This document shows, in pieces, positions 53,297 to 62,785 of a DNA stretch of 64,000 nucleotides. The notes beneath the pieces were generated by a model. That model did not search any database and was not told the DNA's origin. It saw only the letters and a program-made list of their open reading frames with translations. The position numbers were made by a program, and so were the translations under genes. Position 1 is the first letter of the stretch, and each line of letters starts with the position of its first letter. Source of the stretch: Flavobacterium sinopsychrotolerans (GTDB lineage Bacteria > Bacteroidota > Bacteroidia > Flavobacteriales > Flavobacteriaceae); assembly GCF_900110375.1 (NCBI RefSeq), contig NZ_FODN01000005.1:1-64000 (forward strand), read 5' to 3'.

Positions 53297-53792
53297 AATT
53301 GTGTGTTTCTGTCATATAATCCCGTACCGTTTTCCTTGCTCTTGAGAGCGCCACCCGAATCGCACTTTCCTTCATATCTAGTATTTCAGCAATTTCTTCA
53401 AATTCATATTGTTCAATATCCCGCATCTGAATAATTAATCGTTGCTGAACTGGCAATTGATTCATTATTTTTCCGACCCAACTCAAACTATCAAGATCTT
53501 CCATTTTCTTCTCTAGTCCCGGCTCCTTGTCCTCGTAATTGGTATGGACAATTTTGAGATTACAAGTTCTTTTGGATTTTAGCTGATCCAAACAATAATT
53601 TTTTGTCATTGTCATCGCAAATGCCTCAATACTATTATAACCCGTCAAGTTTCCGTTTTTACTCCATAATTTTACCAAAACTTCCTGAGTAGCATCTTCA
53701 GCTTCCTCTGTACTCACAAGCAACCGCTTGGCCAGTCTAAAGACTTTGTCTTTAAAAGGAGTTATAAGAAGGACAAACTCATTTTGGTTCAT
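53283..53792 (-). CDS. ECF-type RNA polymerase sigma factor
   Basis: 169 residues. Region 2 (VFRLAKRLLVSTEEAEDATQEVLVKLW) and region 4 (LPVQQRLIIQMRDIEQYEFEEIAEILDMKESAIRVALSRARK) are intact. It probably directs expression of its own operon (anti-sigma-like protein and two DUF4252 genes). What signal it responds to is unknown. Confidence 0.94.
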   Translation of the reverse strand: MNQNEFVLLITPFKDKVFRLAKRLLVSTEEAEDATQEVLVKLWSKNGNLTGYNSIEAFAMTMTKNYCLDQLKSKRTCNLKIVHTNYEDKEPGLEKKMEDLDSLSWVGKIMNQLPVQQRLIIQMRDIEQYEFEEIAEILDMKESAIRVALSRARKTVRDYMTETHNYGIS

Positions 53793-53912
53793 AAAAATTG
53801 GTTTTTAAGCTGGTTATATAATCTAGACGATTCATTTTTATTTTTGTAACAAAAAACATAAAATAAAACTAAAGTTAGTATTTTTACGTTAATAAAGTAT
53901 TAAAACAAATTT

Positions 53913-55367
53913 ATGAGAACAGCATTCAAACTTACGCTTTTATTATTTATAGCTGCTTTAACTTTCCAAAGCTGTCAAGACAATGACGATATTCCGCCAC
54001 CAGCCACTTTGGAAATCCAAGATTTTATTTGGAAAGGAATGAATTTATATTATTTATGGCAGGCTGACGTTCCTAATTTAAGTGATGATCGATTTGCAAA
54101 CCAAACGGAATTAAATACTTTCCTGGCTAGCTATCCTGTTCCTGAAGATTTGTTTGATGCATTAAGAGTGAACAATACTATTGATCGATTCAGTTGGATT
54201 GTAGATGATTATTTAGAACTCGAAGGACAACTTCAGGGAACTACTAAAAACAATGGCGTAGAGTTTGGTTTAACTTACAAGCCAGGAAGTACCACCGAAA
54301 TATTTGGTCGTGTTCGTTATATAATTGCAGGATCAGACGCTTCTAACAAAAACATTAAACGGGGTGATTTTTTCACTGCCGTAAACGGGATTCAGCTAAC
54401 GATTAGTAATTACCGATCTTTACTGTTTGGCACCAATGAAACTTACACACTAAATCTTGCAGATTACAATGGAACAACAATTGTTGCAAATGGAAAATCT
54501 GTAGATTTAACAAAAACGGTTCTATCCGAAAATCCGATTTTGATTAATAAAGTAATCACTTCCGGCTCTCATAAAATAGGATATTTAATGTATAATGGTT
54601 TTTACGCTAATTACGACAATGAATTGAATGATGCTTTTGGCACATTAAAATCTCAAGGAGTTACGGACTTAGTTCTAGATTTAAGATACAACGGAGGCGG
54701 TTCTGTTCAAACCGCTACACGATTAGCAAGTATGATAACAGGTCAATTTACTGGACAGGTTTTTGCAAAACAACAATGGAATGCAAAAATTAATGCTTAT
54801 TTTGAAGCTGATAATCCGGATGCCTTATTTAATTACTTCACGGATAAAATTGGAGATAAAGAAATAAACAGTTTGAAATTGACTAAAGTTTATATCTTGA
54901 CTAGTGCAGGCACGGCATCAGCAAGCGAATTAGTAATCAATGGATTAGAACCACACATTCAAGTTATACAAATTGGCGATAAAACTGTCGGGAAAAATGT
55001 AGGTTCAGTAACTTTGTATGACTCCCCAAGTTTTGGTAGTGAGAACAGGAATCCAAAACACAGATATGCCATGCAGCCTATCGTGTTAAAAATTGTAAAT
55101 TCAGTTGGATTTGGAGATTACTTCAATGGATTACAGCCTGATTATTTATTAAAAGAAACGTCGTTCATTGCCTTAGGTGTCCTTGGTGAAACTGATGAAC
55201 CATTATTAAGCTCAGCCATTGGAAAAATAACCGGTACTGGCAGAATGTTGAGACAAGACCTTGGAAAGGATTTTGAATTTTTTAAGGATTCTAAATCAAT
55301 GCGAAGATTTCAAAATGAAATGTATATTGAAAAAGCACCAGAAGGACTTTTGAAAGCATTGGAATAA
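53913..55367 (+). CDS. S41-family peptidase, lipoprotein
   Basis: 484 residues. Lipobox LTFQSCQDN; a PDZ-like region (GDFFTAVNGIQLTISNY); protease core with LVLDLRYNGGGSVQT and the nucleophile Ser in TSAGTASASELVIN plus the Lys in GDKTVGKNVG. The family (CtpA-like tail proteases) cuts proteins at C termini in the periplasm or at the cell surface. It is divergent from the sigma operon (120 bases apart) and followed by a terminator. Confidence 0.92.
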   Translation: MRTAFKLTLLLFIAALTFQSCQDNDDIPPPATLEIQDFIWKGMNLYYLWQADVPNLSDDRFANQTELNTFLASYPVPEDLFDALRVNNTIDRFSWIVDDYLELEGQLQGTTKNNGVEFGLTYKPGSTTEIFGRVRYIIAGSDASNKNIKRGDFFTAVNGIQLTISNYRSLLFGTNETYTLNLADYNGTTIVANGKSVDLTKTVLSENPILINKVITSGSHKIGYLMYNGFYANYDNELNDAFGTLKSQGVTDLVLDLRYNGGGSVQTATRLASMITGQFTGQVFAKQQWNAKINAYFEADNPDALFNYFTDKIGDKEINSLKLTKVYILTSAGTASASELVINGLEPHIQVIQIGDKTVGKNVGSVTLYDSPSFGSENRNPKHRYAMQPIVLKIVNSVGFGDYFNGLQPDYLLKETSFIALGVLGETDEPLLSSAIGKITGTGRMLRQDLGKDFEFFKDSKSMRRFQNEMYIEKAPEGLLKALE

Positions 55368-55423
55368 AACCTAAAAAGCATTTCTAGCACTAATTCTAAG
55401 AAAAGCTATTCCTAATTTTTTAC

Positions 55424-55462
55424 AAAAAAAGAGGCTATCCGATAAAGATAGCCTCTTTTTTT
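55424..55462. terminator. bidirectional terminator between the S41 peptidase and btuG-like gene
   Basis: GAGGCTATC (55431-55439) pairs with GATAGCCTC (55447-55455), with A run before and T run after. Confidence 0.9.
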
Positions 55463-55480
55463 AAAATTTATTTTTACCTA

Positions 55481-56539
55481 TTAATTATTGAAATAAAAGC
55501 CATTAGGAGTTACACCAACAGTGCTATTGTTTTTCAAAACTCCGTTTGTATCATAAATAACAACTTTACCATTCGAACTATAATCCGCTGCATCAGCCAA
55601 GTAAACTGAATTATTGTTTACAGCAAAACCATAGATACTAAAACTAGTCGTAAAAAGAGCTTTTGAAGGCAAAACAGTATCCGATGTATTCATCACAAAT
55701 ACATTTTTAGCTTGTGTGAAATACAATTTATTATTTTCTATATCCATTTGACCAGGATGCGAAGTCAAGGCGAAATCTAAAGTTGTACTAACCATATTTG
55801 TTGTAGGATTGATTTTTTGCAACTTCCCAGCAGTTTCATCACCAGTCCAAGAAGCTTTACCACTACTTAGAACATAGATAACACCTTGATTTTCTTCAAT
55901 ACTTGCTGGCTTATCTCCTACTGAAATAGTAGCTGTCACTTTAGAAGTCAAAACATCAACCACCGAAACCGTATTTCCTGAACCATATCCGCCTAAATGT
56001 GCTACATATAATTTATTATTGTAAACGATCAGCTTTTCTGGACCTTCAGCTACTGGAATTTTGCTTTCTATTGTATTTGAAGTCAAATTCACAACAGCAA
56101 TATAATCGTCCGTTGCATCACTTCCATCTCCCCAGTTTGTAACATATCCTTTTCCATTTGCAAAAACAATATATCTTGGATTTTTCAAATCTTTATCAAT
56201 AGTCGCAATACTTTTGAAAGAATATCTGTTTACAATTTGAATTGTATTAGAACCATTCATTACTATATAACCAAACTCTCCATTAGCATTAAAATCCTGC
56301 GCTGTATCGCCCAGTAACTTCCCTTGATTAATCGCGGAATAAAGTGAATTTTGTTGCGTCACAAAATCATTGGTGATAAAAGAAATTTCAGCATTGGCTT
56401 TCCCAAAACCTCCTTCATTGATTATAAAAAAACCATTGTCATAAGCTCCCAGTGATTTTTCCTCATTTGTATCATTCGTACAAGACCCTAAAAATAAAGT
56501 GGAAGCCAAGACTGCGATTGTAAAAATTTTAAATTTCAT
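55481..56539 (-). CDS. BtuG-like surface lipoprotein (DUF5074, YncE-type propeller)
   Basis: 352 residues. Lipobox LFLGSCTNDTN and a seven-bladed-propeller pattern of repeated turns (NTIQIVNRYSFKSIATIDKD, NTVSVVDVLTSKVTATISVG, KVVIYDTNGVLKNNSTVGVT), with DUF5074-type GFFIINEGGFGKANAEISF at the start. In gut Bacteroides, BtuG is a cobalamin-binding lipoprotein that caps BtuB. Here the gene follows the BtuB-like gene by 3 bases under a B12 riboswitch, so the same role is a good inference. Confidence 0.85.
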   Translation of the reverse strand: MKFKIFTIAVLASTLFLGSCTNDTNEEKSLGAYDNGFFIINEGGFGKANAEISFITNDFVTQQNSLYSAINQGKLLGDTAQDFNANGEFGYIVMNGSNTIQIVNRYSFKSIATIDKDLKNPRYIVFANGKGYVTNWGDGSDATDDYIAVVNLTSNTIESKIPVAEGPEKLIVYNNKLYVAHLGGYGSGNTVSVVDVLTSKVTATISVGDKPASIEENQGVIYVLSSGKASWTGDETAGKLQKINPTTNMVSTTLDFALTSHPGQMDIENNKLYFTQAKNVFVMNTSDTVLPSKALFTTSFSIYGFAVNNNSVYLADAADYSSNGKVVIYDTNGVLKNNSTVGVTPNGFYFNN

Positions 56540-56542
56540 GTG

Positions 56543-58372
56543 TTAATATTTAATTGTTAGAGTTAAATTATAGTTGCTACCAGGCATTGGTCTTACCTCA
56601 ACGGTTTGGTAGTTTTCATTAAATAAATTCAGTGCTTGAATTCCTATTTTATAATGGTCCAATTCCCCTATTTTGTAATAGACACTAAGATTTGAAACCT
56701 GATATTCTTTCAATCTGTAATAATTATCCGCAGAGGTAAAAACTGCACCATTGAATAAATATTGATAATTTAAGGACCAATTTTTATAGGAGTAATCTGC
56801 ATTCATGGTCATTTTATGATACGGAACATAAATCAGTTGTTTCTGATTGCTTTGATCCACAGACGAAGTATAGCCGTATGCCAAACTGATATTAAAATTA
56901 TGTCCCCTGAAATTTTTAAAATAGCTTCCTGTTGCCTCTACCCCTTTATTTACAACACTTGCTGTGTTAATAGGCGTCCATTGTCCTGTCTCATTAGGAA
57001 TCCAACGAATCATTCCTTTGGTTTGAATATAAAAACCTGTTAATGAAAATTTCAAAGCATTGATTTTTAATTCCTGACCCAATTCCATTTGATGGGAAAG
57101 TTCCGGAATGAGTTCATGGTTGCCGCTTCCTTCCCAGTATAAATCATTGAAAGAAGGCAGTCTAAAATTTTTAGATGTGTTCAATTTAATGCTGTACATT
57201 TCAAGTGGCTGGTAAACTAACCCAAAAGAATATAAAAAGGGATTTCTATAATTTGTGGCAACTTCCTGTCTTACGCTTGCTTCATATTGCATAACGGGAC
57301 TTAATGTATGTTTAACTAACAGGCTTGCAGCGCCTATACTTCTTTTGGCATTATTAATTGAGGTCCCAAAACCATTAATTTGCGTAAAATCAACAACTGA
57401 ATTGACGGTGAAGTTTTTTGTTGGAGAATAATCTAAATCATATTTTATTATTTTAGTTTTGGCGCCACCTTCACTAAAAATATCTTTATCCTTATTCTCA
57501 TAATACTTGTAATTTTCAGTAACATACGCTAATTTCAACTTAGAAGTGAAATCTTTATGTAAGCCAACCCACTCCAGCAAATTTCTTGTGTTCAAATCAT
57601 AATATTTGCTCACAGAAATGGAAGCTAAAGTCCCGGAAAAATGCCGTAAACCGTCATATACCTGACTATAAAAATTAATTTTATGATTCAAATTGATTTT
57701 ATAACCAAAACTTCCATTTAAACTGGTGTTGTAATAATCTCCATTTTGATTTTTTTGATTTGAATTGGGATAACTATAATCGTTATCCGAGCTATTTCTG
57801 GAGACACTAAACTGAGAAGCAACTTTCTCATCAGAGGCAATAAGCTGATAATAATATCCTTGCGTATTAAAACTTCCAAAATTCATTCGTAAAAGATTCT
57901 GAAATTGTTTTTTGAAATGGAGCTCATTGTTCAAATGAATGCTCCCACCTATAGCTGAACTACCATAAATTCCGCTACCACCACCAGTTCTTACAGAAAC
58001 ATTAGTATAACCCAAAGGGGTTATGGTATTAAAATCCGTTTGTCCCAGAAGCTGTGAATTTATGTTAATTCCATTCCAAATCACTGCTGTTTGTGCAGCA
58101 GTTGTACCTCTGAAGGAAACAGAAGAAGTCATTCCATTTCCATATTCTTTCAGATAAAGCAAGCTATTGTATCGCAATAAATTGGTCAATGAACTGTAAT
58201 TCCTCTGAATCATAGAATCATTTAATACCTGAACCTGTAGTGTTTTTGAATATTTTTTTAAAGCGCCGTCAGTTACAATTACTTCGTTTAAAGAAATTGC
58301 AGGTTTATTTTGAGCCAAAACACATTGGCACACACTTAAAAAACAAAATAAAAGTATTTTTTTTGTAGTCAT
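56543..58372 (-). CDS. TonB-dependent cobalamin receptor (BtuB-like)
   Basis: 609 residues from ATG 58370-58372 (MTTKKILLFCFLSVCQCVLA, a signal peptide). Plug region with the TonB-box-like NEVIVTDG, SVSFRGTTAAQTAVIWNGIN and RTGGGSGIYGSSAIGGSIHL, then a long beta-barrel ending NYNLTLTIKY. A longer frame to 58468 would run into the riboswitch and is rejected. The cobalamin riboswitch just upstream (58421-58615) and the BtuG-like gene after it identify the ligand. Confidence 0.93.
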   Translation of the reverse strand: MTTKKILLFCFLSVCQCVLAQNKPAISLNEVIVTDGALKKYSKTLQVQVLNDSMIQRNYSSLTNLLRYNSLLYLKEYGNGMTSSVSFRGTTAAQTAVIWNGININSQLLGQTDFNTITPLGYTNVSVRTGGGSGIYGSSAIGGSIHLNNELHFKKQFQNLLRMNFGSFNTQGYYYQLIASDEKVASQFSVSRNSSDNDYSYPNSNQKNQNGDYYNTSLNGSFGYKINLNHKINFYSQVYDGLRHFSGTLASISVSKYYDLNTRNLLEWVGLHKDFTSKLKLAYVTENYKYYENKDKDIFSEGGAKTKIIKYDLDYSPTKNFTVNSVVDFTQINGFGTSINNAKRSIGAASLLVKHTLSPVMQYEASVRQEVATNYRNPFLYSFGLVYQPLEMYSIKLNTSKNFRLPSFNDLYWEGSGNHELIPELSHQMELGQELKINALKFSLTGFYIQTKGMIRWIPNETGQWTPINTASVVNKGVEATGSYFKNFRGHNFNISLAYGYTSSVDQSNQKQLIYVPYHKMTMNADYSYKNWSLNYQYLFNGAVFTSADNYYRLKEYQVSNLSVYYKIGELDHYKIGIQALNLFNENYQTVEVRPMPGSNYNLTLTIKY

Positions 58373-58420
58373 AATTTCTGAACTCTTTTTCCCGAGAGTT
58401 CGATATTTGTTACGTAAAAA

Positions 58421-58615
58421 GGCAGGTCTCCTGGCTTGCGTCTTGTTGTTAACCTTCCCATCCAACAAGCGGACAGTGGTTTTGTAGATAACAACAAGCT
58501 TATTAGCTTACAGTTGCGGGTACAGCCCAGGATTTTGATTTAGAAATTTTGACTTACGATTTATTTAAAAACCTGTAATCTAATTATCTACAATCAGTCA
58601 CCTGATTCCCTTTTA
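58421..58615 (-). promoter_or_regulatory. cobalamin riboswitch
   Basis: On the minus strand: GGGAATCAGGTGA, GGGCTGTACCCGCAACTGTA (B12 core), the variable P7-P9 region, and GCAAGCCAGGAGACCTGCC, which closes the B12 box. All the conserved blocks are in the right order and spacing (about 195 bases). The end is about 48 bases before the btuB start, so the switch likely controls translation or termination for btuB-btuG. Confidence 0.97.
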
Positions 58616-58656
58616 ATGCTGAATTGAAAACAAAAACAGCAACCTCAATACGGCGG

Positions 58657-58688
58657 CAAAGATAACGCTTTAATCAACTAAAAATCAA
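58657..58688 (-). promoter_or_regulatory. promoter of the riboswitch-btuB transcript
   Basis: On the minus strand TTG (58686-58688), 21-base spacer, TATCTTTG (58657-58664), about 40 bases before the riboswitch's first conserved block. Confidence 0.65.
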
Positions 58689-58760
58689 TTTTTAATGTCA
58701 ATTAAAATAAATTTGAAAACAAAATACATTGAATCAACAACTTACGTAAAAATAAAAAAC

Positions 58761-59285
58761 TTACCAATCTATTTTCAGTACTGAGCCATAATCGACTTTA
58801 TTCTGAAAAGCATCTTTTAATGGTAAGCTTGCTATTTTGCATAAGATACTTCGAATTACTCCTGCATGGGCAACAATAACAACTGGTTTTAAAGTGTCTT
58901 TTTGAAATTCGTTCATCATAAAGTCAACAACTCGATTGTACAAATCAACAAATGACTCACCGTTAGGAACCCGAACGTTTACAAAATCATTCATCCAAGG
59001 TGTAAAATCATTCACAGGAATGTCATCCCAATTTTTCAATTCCCAATCCCCAAAATTCATCTCCATCAAGCGATGATCTGTAATTACAGGCGTTTTTGCT
59101 ATATAATTAGCTAATTGTGCACAACGGATTAGCGGGCTGGAGAACACCTTTGCCTGGTCAGGAATTTGTGCTTTTATAGTTTCAAAATGTTCCAGATAAG
59201 GTTCCAAAATCCCCACATCAGATTGTCCGTAGCAAATACCTTTTTCACAAATCGTTTCGGTATGACGCACTAAATAAATTTCCAT
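58761..59285 (-). CDS. cobC: alpha-ribazole phosphatase
   Basis: 174 residues of the histidine phosphatase family: LVRHTETICEKG with the catalytic His, SSPLIRCAQLA, MNFGDWELKNW and VAHAGVIRS. CobC dephosphorylates alpha-ribazole (or cobalamin) phosphate at the end of nucleotide loop assembly. It overlaps the cobS end by 16 bases. The ATG at 59283-59285 is used instead of the 21-codon longer frame. Confidence 0.9.
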   Translation of the reverse strand: MEIYLVRHTETICEKGICYGQSDVGILEPYLEHFETIKAQIPDQAKVFSSPLIRCAQLANYIAKTPVITDHRLMEMNFGDWELKNWDDIPVNDFTPWMNDFVNVRVPNGESFVDLYNRVVDFMMNEFQKDTLKPVVIVAHAGVIRSILCKIASLPLKDAFQNKVDYGSVLKIDW

Positions 59286-60067
59286 AAAGCTAGTATTGAT
59301 ATATAAAATATGACTTCGCAAACCTGTTGTGCAGCTCCCAGACAATCTCCGGTATACCCGTCAATCCATTTATAAAAATAACGAGCCAGAAAAAATCGAG
59401 TTAAAAAAATGGGTATTAAAACCAATACTATTTGCCATTGAAAAAAAGACAATATAACGAGTGGCAGTAACCCAAAAAATAAGGAACCGACTACTTCTTG
59501 CCAAGCATACGTTTTTGCGATAGGTTTACTTTTGCTTGTTTCATCATCTCTGGAATAGGAATAAGTGAATATAATGGTGATTGCCACAAAACGACTTACT
59601 GATTGTGCCGTAACAAATAAAAGAAAAATCGTCAATGTAGCATTAGGAGTCAGCATCGAGGATTCAGCAATCATCTCGCTTATTACTTTAAACTTAAGTA
59701 CTAAAAGCAGCAAAATACCAATTGCTCCATACGCTCCAATCGCGCTGTCTTTCATTATTAAAAGAATTTTTTCTTTGGTCCAGCCTCCACCAAAACCATC
59801 ACAAACATCAGCAAATCCATCTTCATGAAAGGCACCAGTAGTTAGAATTCCAGCAATAATTCCCCAAATAACGGCTGTTTCAGTTTCTAAAAATAACGAA
59901 GCCAGATAGTAGGCTACAAATGAAATAGTACCAACTATCCAACCAATCAGCGGAAAGTAACGCGTTGCTTTGTTTAAATAATCAGGATTGTGGTCTATGT
60001 TTTTAGGACACGGAATTCGGGTGTAAAACATCAAGGCTGTAAAAAACAGGTGTATTTCTCTTTTCAT
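59270..60067 (-). CDS. cobS: adenosylcobinamide-GDP ribazoletransferase
   Basis: 265 residues, about six spans. Metal-binding acidic motif in TGAFHEDGFADVCDGFGGGW with IMKDSAIGAYGAIGIL, as in CobS/CobV. It joins adenosylcobinamide-GDP to alpha-ribazole (phosphate) in the inner membrane. It lies between the BluB-CobT fusion (57 bases) and cobC. Confidence 0.95.
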   Translation of the reverse strand: MKREIHLFFTALMFYTRIPCPKNIDHNPDYLNKATRYFPLIGWIVGTISFVAYYLASLFLETETAVIWGIIAGILTTGAFHEDGFADVCDGFGGGWTKEKILLIMKDSAIGAYGAIGILLLLVLKFKVISEMIAESSMLTPNATLTIFLLFVTAQSVSRFVAITIIFTYSYSRDDETSKSKPIAKTYAWQEVVGSLFFGLLPLVILSFFQWQIVLVLIPIFLTRFFLARYFYKWIDGYTGDCLGAAQQVCEVIFYISILALWKFI

Positions 60068-60124
60068 ATTTTGTTGAACGCAGATAAACTTATCGTCGTT
60101 TTTATTTTAAATTTATATTTAAGA

Positions 60125-61795
60125 TTACTCTTGATCAACACCGGCACTTTCAAAACTTGCCATTTTATTCAAAAAAACAACCGCTGATTGAATTATTGGA
60201 AAGGCGACAGCACAACCAGTTCCTTCGCCTAAGCGCAAATCCAATTGTAAAATAGGTTGTACTCCCAGATAATCCAACAATTTTCGGTGTGCTTGCTCTG
60301 CAGAACAATGACAAAAAATTGCATTTTTTTTGACTCCAGGATTTATTTTAAAGGCTATCAAATACGCTACACTACAAATGAAACCATCAACCAGAATAAG
60401 CATATTACTTTGATAGGCAGATAACATTCCAGCTGCCATCTGCAGAATTTCAAACCCTCCAAAGTAAGCCAGTTTCGAATTTAAATCGGGCTCTCCTGAA
60501 TAATTTTCAATTGCTTTTTTTAAAATTTCATTTTTTTTAATTAATTTTTTATCGCCAACTCCTGTTCCCCTACCCACACAATCCGCAATAGATAATCCAG
60601 TGATTACGCTCATTAAAACAGAGGCTGTAGCAGTATTTCCTATACCCATTTCTCCAAAACCTATGCAATTGCTCCCTTTTTTTGCAAGCACAGAAACGAT
60701 TTCTTTTCCTTTACTAAAACACAATTGCAATTCCGTTTGGCTCATTGCTGGACCATGCAAGAACGATTGTGTTCCTTTTCCAATTTTTGCAGAAATCAGA
60801 TTAGCATTTGTTGGAAAATCATAATTAACACCCGCATCAACAATAGATAAAGCAATACCATGCTGTTTACAGAACACATTTATCGCTGCTCCACCTTCCA
60901 GAAAATTTAGCACCATTTGTCGCGTTACGTCTTGCGGATAAGCGCTTACACCATGATTTGCAATTCCGTGATCAGCGGCAAAGGTCACTATGTTAGGGTT
61001 TATTATTTGGGGCTCTAAACTTTGAAAAACTTCCCCAATTTGTTTGGCTATAGATTCTAGTACTCCCAAAGAGCCTTTTGGTTTTGACTTATGATCAATT
61101 TTATATTGTAATGCATTTGAAAAATCAGTGGAAACGATTTGATCATTAAAATTCGGAATTTCCATTTTATAATGGGATAAATTAGTGATTTCTGTCACCG
61201 AAGGCACCTCCGATTTTTGCTTCCAATTTAATTGTTGCAACATAGGCTGGTTTTCATAATTTGTAGCAGGTTTGCCCACACAGAAATATCCCAAAGGCTC
61301 CATGTGATCAGGCAACCCTAATAAATGCTTGAACTTATAATAGTTCAAAATAGAAACCCAACCCATGGAATATCCTTGTTCAGTAAGCGACAGCCAAATA
61401 TTTTGCGCCGCACAAACCGAACTAAACTTTACGGCTTCATTGCTTCCTACGGTTCCAATTGTGAAATTATTGAGTACCGAACGATCGTAACAAATCACTA
61501 ATCCAAGTGGCGCTTCCTCAATAGCTTCTAATTTCAAGGATTTGTAACTTGCTTTTTGATCTTCATTATCGGTCAGGTTTACGGCTTTTTTATCATATTC
61601 CAAAAATAATTCTTTGACCGCTGACTTAATTTCAGCTGACTTAATGGTATAAAATCTTGTCGCATCCGTTAATCCTACTGAGGGAGCCCAATGTCCGGCT
61701 TGCAGTGCTTTTTTAAGAACAGCATCAGGGACCTCATCATTCGTAAAATGACGGGTATCACGACGGGATTTTATAATTTCATCTAAATAAGTCAT
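60125..61795 (-). CDS. BluB-CobT fusion: 5,6-dimethylbenzimidazole synthase and phosphoribosyltransferase
   Basis: 556 residues from ATG 61793-61795. Residues about 1-210 are a BluB/nitroreductase-type flavin domain (IIKSRRDTRHFTNDEVPDAV, GHWAPSVGLTDATRF, QGYSMGWVSILNYY). About 215-550 is CobT: KIDHKSKPKGSLGVLE, FAADHGIANHGVSAYP, GFGEMGIGNTATASVLM, and LDLRLGEGTGCAVAFP with the catalytic Glu. BluB needs FMNH2 and oxygen to form DMB; CobT activates DMB to alpha-ribazole phosphate. One chain therefore makes and activates the lower ligand. Adjacent to cobU (6 bases). Confidence 0.93.
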   Translation of the reverse strand: MTYLDEIIKSRRDTRHFTNDEVPDAVLKKALQAGHWAPSVGLTDATRFYTIKSAEIKSAVKELFLEYDKKAVNLTDNEDQKASYKSLKLEAIEEAPLGLVICYDRSVLNNFTIGTVGSNEAVKFSSVCAAQNIWLSLTEQGYSMGWVSILNYYKFKHLLGLPDHMEPLGYFCVGKPATNYENQPMLQQLNWKQKSEVPSVTEITNLSHYKMEIPNFNDQIVSTDFSNALQYKIDHKSKPKGSLGVLESIAKQIGEVFQSLEPQIINPNIVTFAADHGIANHGVSAYPQDVTRQMVLNFLEGGAAINVFCKQHGIALSIVDAGVNYDFPTNANLISAKIGKGTQSFLHGPAMSQTELQLCFSKGKEIVSVLAKKGSNCIGFGEMGIGNTATASVLMSVITGLSIADCVGRGTGVGDKKLIKKNEILKKAIENYSGEPDLNSKLAYFGGFEILQMAAGMLSAYQSNMLILVDGFICSVAYLIAFKINPGVKKNAIFCHCSAEQAHRKLLDYLGVQPILQLDLRLGEGTGCAVAFPIIQSAVVFLNKMASFESAGVDQE

Positions 61796-61801
61796 TTGCA
61801 A

Positions 61802-62308
61802 TTATTTGATTTTAACTGAAATTCCGGAAACCATCAACACAACATTATCGGCATTTTTAGCTAAATATTGGTTCATCCAACCTTGTAATTCGGTAAATTT
61901 CCTGCCAATGTGAGTATCGGCATGAACGCCCATTCCTATTTCATTGGTTACAATAATAATAGTTGCATTTTCTTGATTGGCAATAGCGTCAAATTCAGCT
62001 TTAGCTTGTTCTAAGCACAAGGGAACATCATTTTTGGTATCCACGAAAAAGTTCGTTAACCAAAGCGTAACGCAATCGATAATGGCTACTTTCCCCGAAA
62101 AATCAATTTCGCTCAAGTGTTTTTCTTTTTCGATATTAATCCATCGTTCGTCACGGTCTTTTTGATGGCGATCGATTCTCTTTTGGAAATCATCATCCCA
62201 TTTTCGGGCTGTAGCCACATATAGTGGTTTATCCGACAATCCTTTTGCTAAATTTTCGGCATAGCTACTCTTACCGGAGCGTTCCCCGCCAGTTATTAAA
62301 TATATCAT
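61802..62308 (-). CDS. cobU: adenosylcobinamide kinase / guanylyltransferase
   Basis: 168 residues. P-loop TGGERSGKSSYAENL, the family His/Arg block RIDRHQKDRDERWINIEKEK with guanylylated His, and VTNEIGMGVHAD. It phosphorylates adenosylcobinamide and adds GMP. Its presence without corrin-ring genes points to cobinamide salvage. The BluB-CobT gene follows 6 bases on. Confidence 0.95.
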   Translation of the reverse strand: MIYLITGGERSGKSSYAENLAKGLSDKPLYVATARKWDDDFQKRIDRHQKDRDERWINIEKEKHLSEIDFSGKVAIIDCVTLWLTNFFVDTKNDVPLCLEQAKAEFDAIANQENATIIIVTNEIGMGVHADTHIGRKFTELQGWMNQYLAKNADNVVLMVSGISVKIK

Positions 62309-62310
62309 TT

Positions 62311-62688
62311 TTATATTTTTTTAAATCCATACGGACAATGTCTACATCCGTTGGTACAACAATGTCCTCTTTTGAGATGAAACCAAGCCTTGAAAACATA
62401 GTTCCCGTTTTCTAAATAATAGTCGATTCCTTCTATGAGATGAGTTGTTTTGGGTAAATCTTTAGCTTTATTATTTGTTGCAGTTTCAGAAGACAGAGTT
62501 GCAACATATTTGTCAATTTTAGTGGAGCAAGCAGCTGTAAAGCAGCTGAAACAGAGACAATCTACCACTTCTGTCGGTGTAAAAATGGGCGGAAAATTTT
62601 TGCACCAACATTTACTTCCTTCAGGTGTGTCCCCGCAATTAAAAGGAGTTCTGCAAGCAGAACAGTTTTTTACTTTAATGCTATTCAT
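62311..62688 (-). CDS. cysteine-rich CWC / DUF5522 fusion protein
   Basis: 125 residues from ATG 62686-62688. The N-terminal half has CSACRTPFNCG ... CWCKNFPPIF with DCLCFSCF (CWC family); the C-terminal half has IEGIDYYLENGNYVFKAWFH and CCTNGCRHCPYG (DUF5522). Many Cys suggest metal binding. As I recall, these two are usually separate small proteins in this phylum; here they form one. Position: 2 bases before cobU, so co-transcribed with the cob genes. No function known. Confidence 0.72.
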   Translation of the reverse strand: MNSIKVKNCSACRTPFNCGDTPEGSKCWCKNFPPIFTPTEVVDCLCFSCFTAACSTKIDKYVATLSSETATNNKAKDLPKTTHLIEGIDYYLENGNYVFKAWFHLKRGHCCTNGCRHCPYGFKKI

Positions 62689-62756
62689 TTTGTAAAGATA
62701 GTATTTGTTCAATTTTTTACTGCTAAAAATAAACAAGAAATTTTATAAATTTGGTA

Positions 62757-62764
62757 TACCTTTG
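62757..62764 (+). promoter_or_regulatory. -7 element before the btuF-like gene
   Basis: TACCTTTG fits TAnnTTTG and lies 22 bases before the ATG; no TTG at the expected -33 distance. Confidence 0.4.
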
Positions 62765-62785
62765 TTGCTATCGAAAAATTAAATC

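Noticed and set aside
56543..58468. 32-residue longer start of the BtuB-like protein
   Set aside because: The extension would be translated from the 3' end of the cobalamin riboswitch; the internal ATG starts a normal signal peptide.
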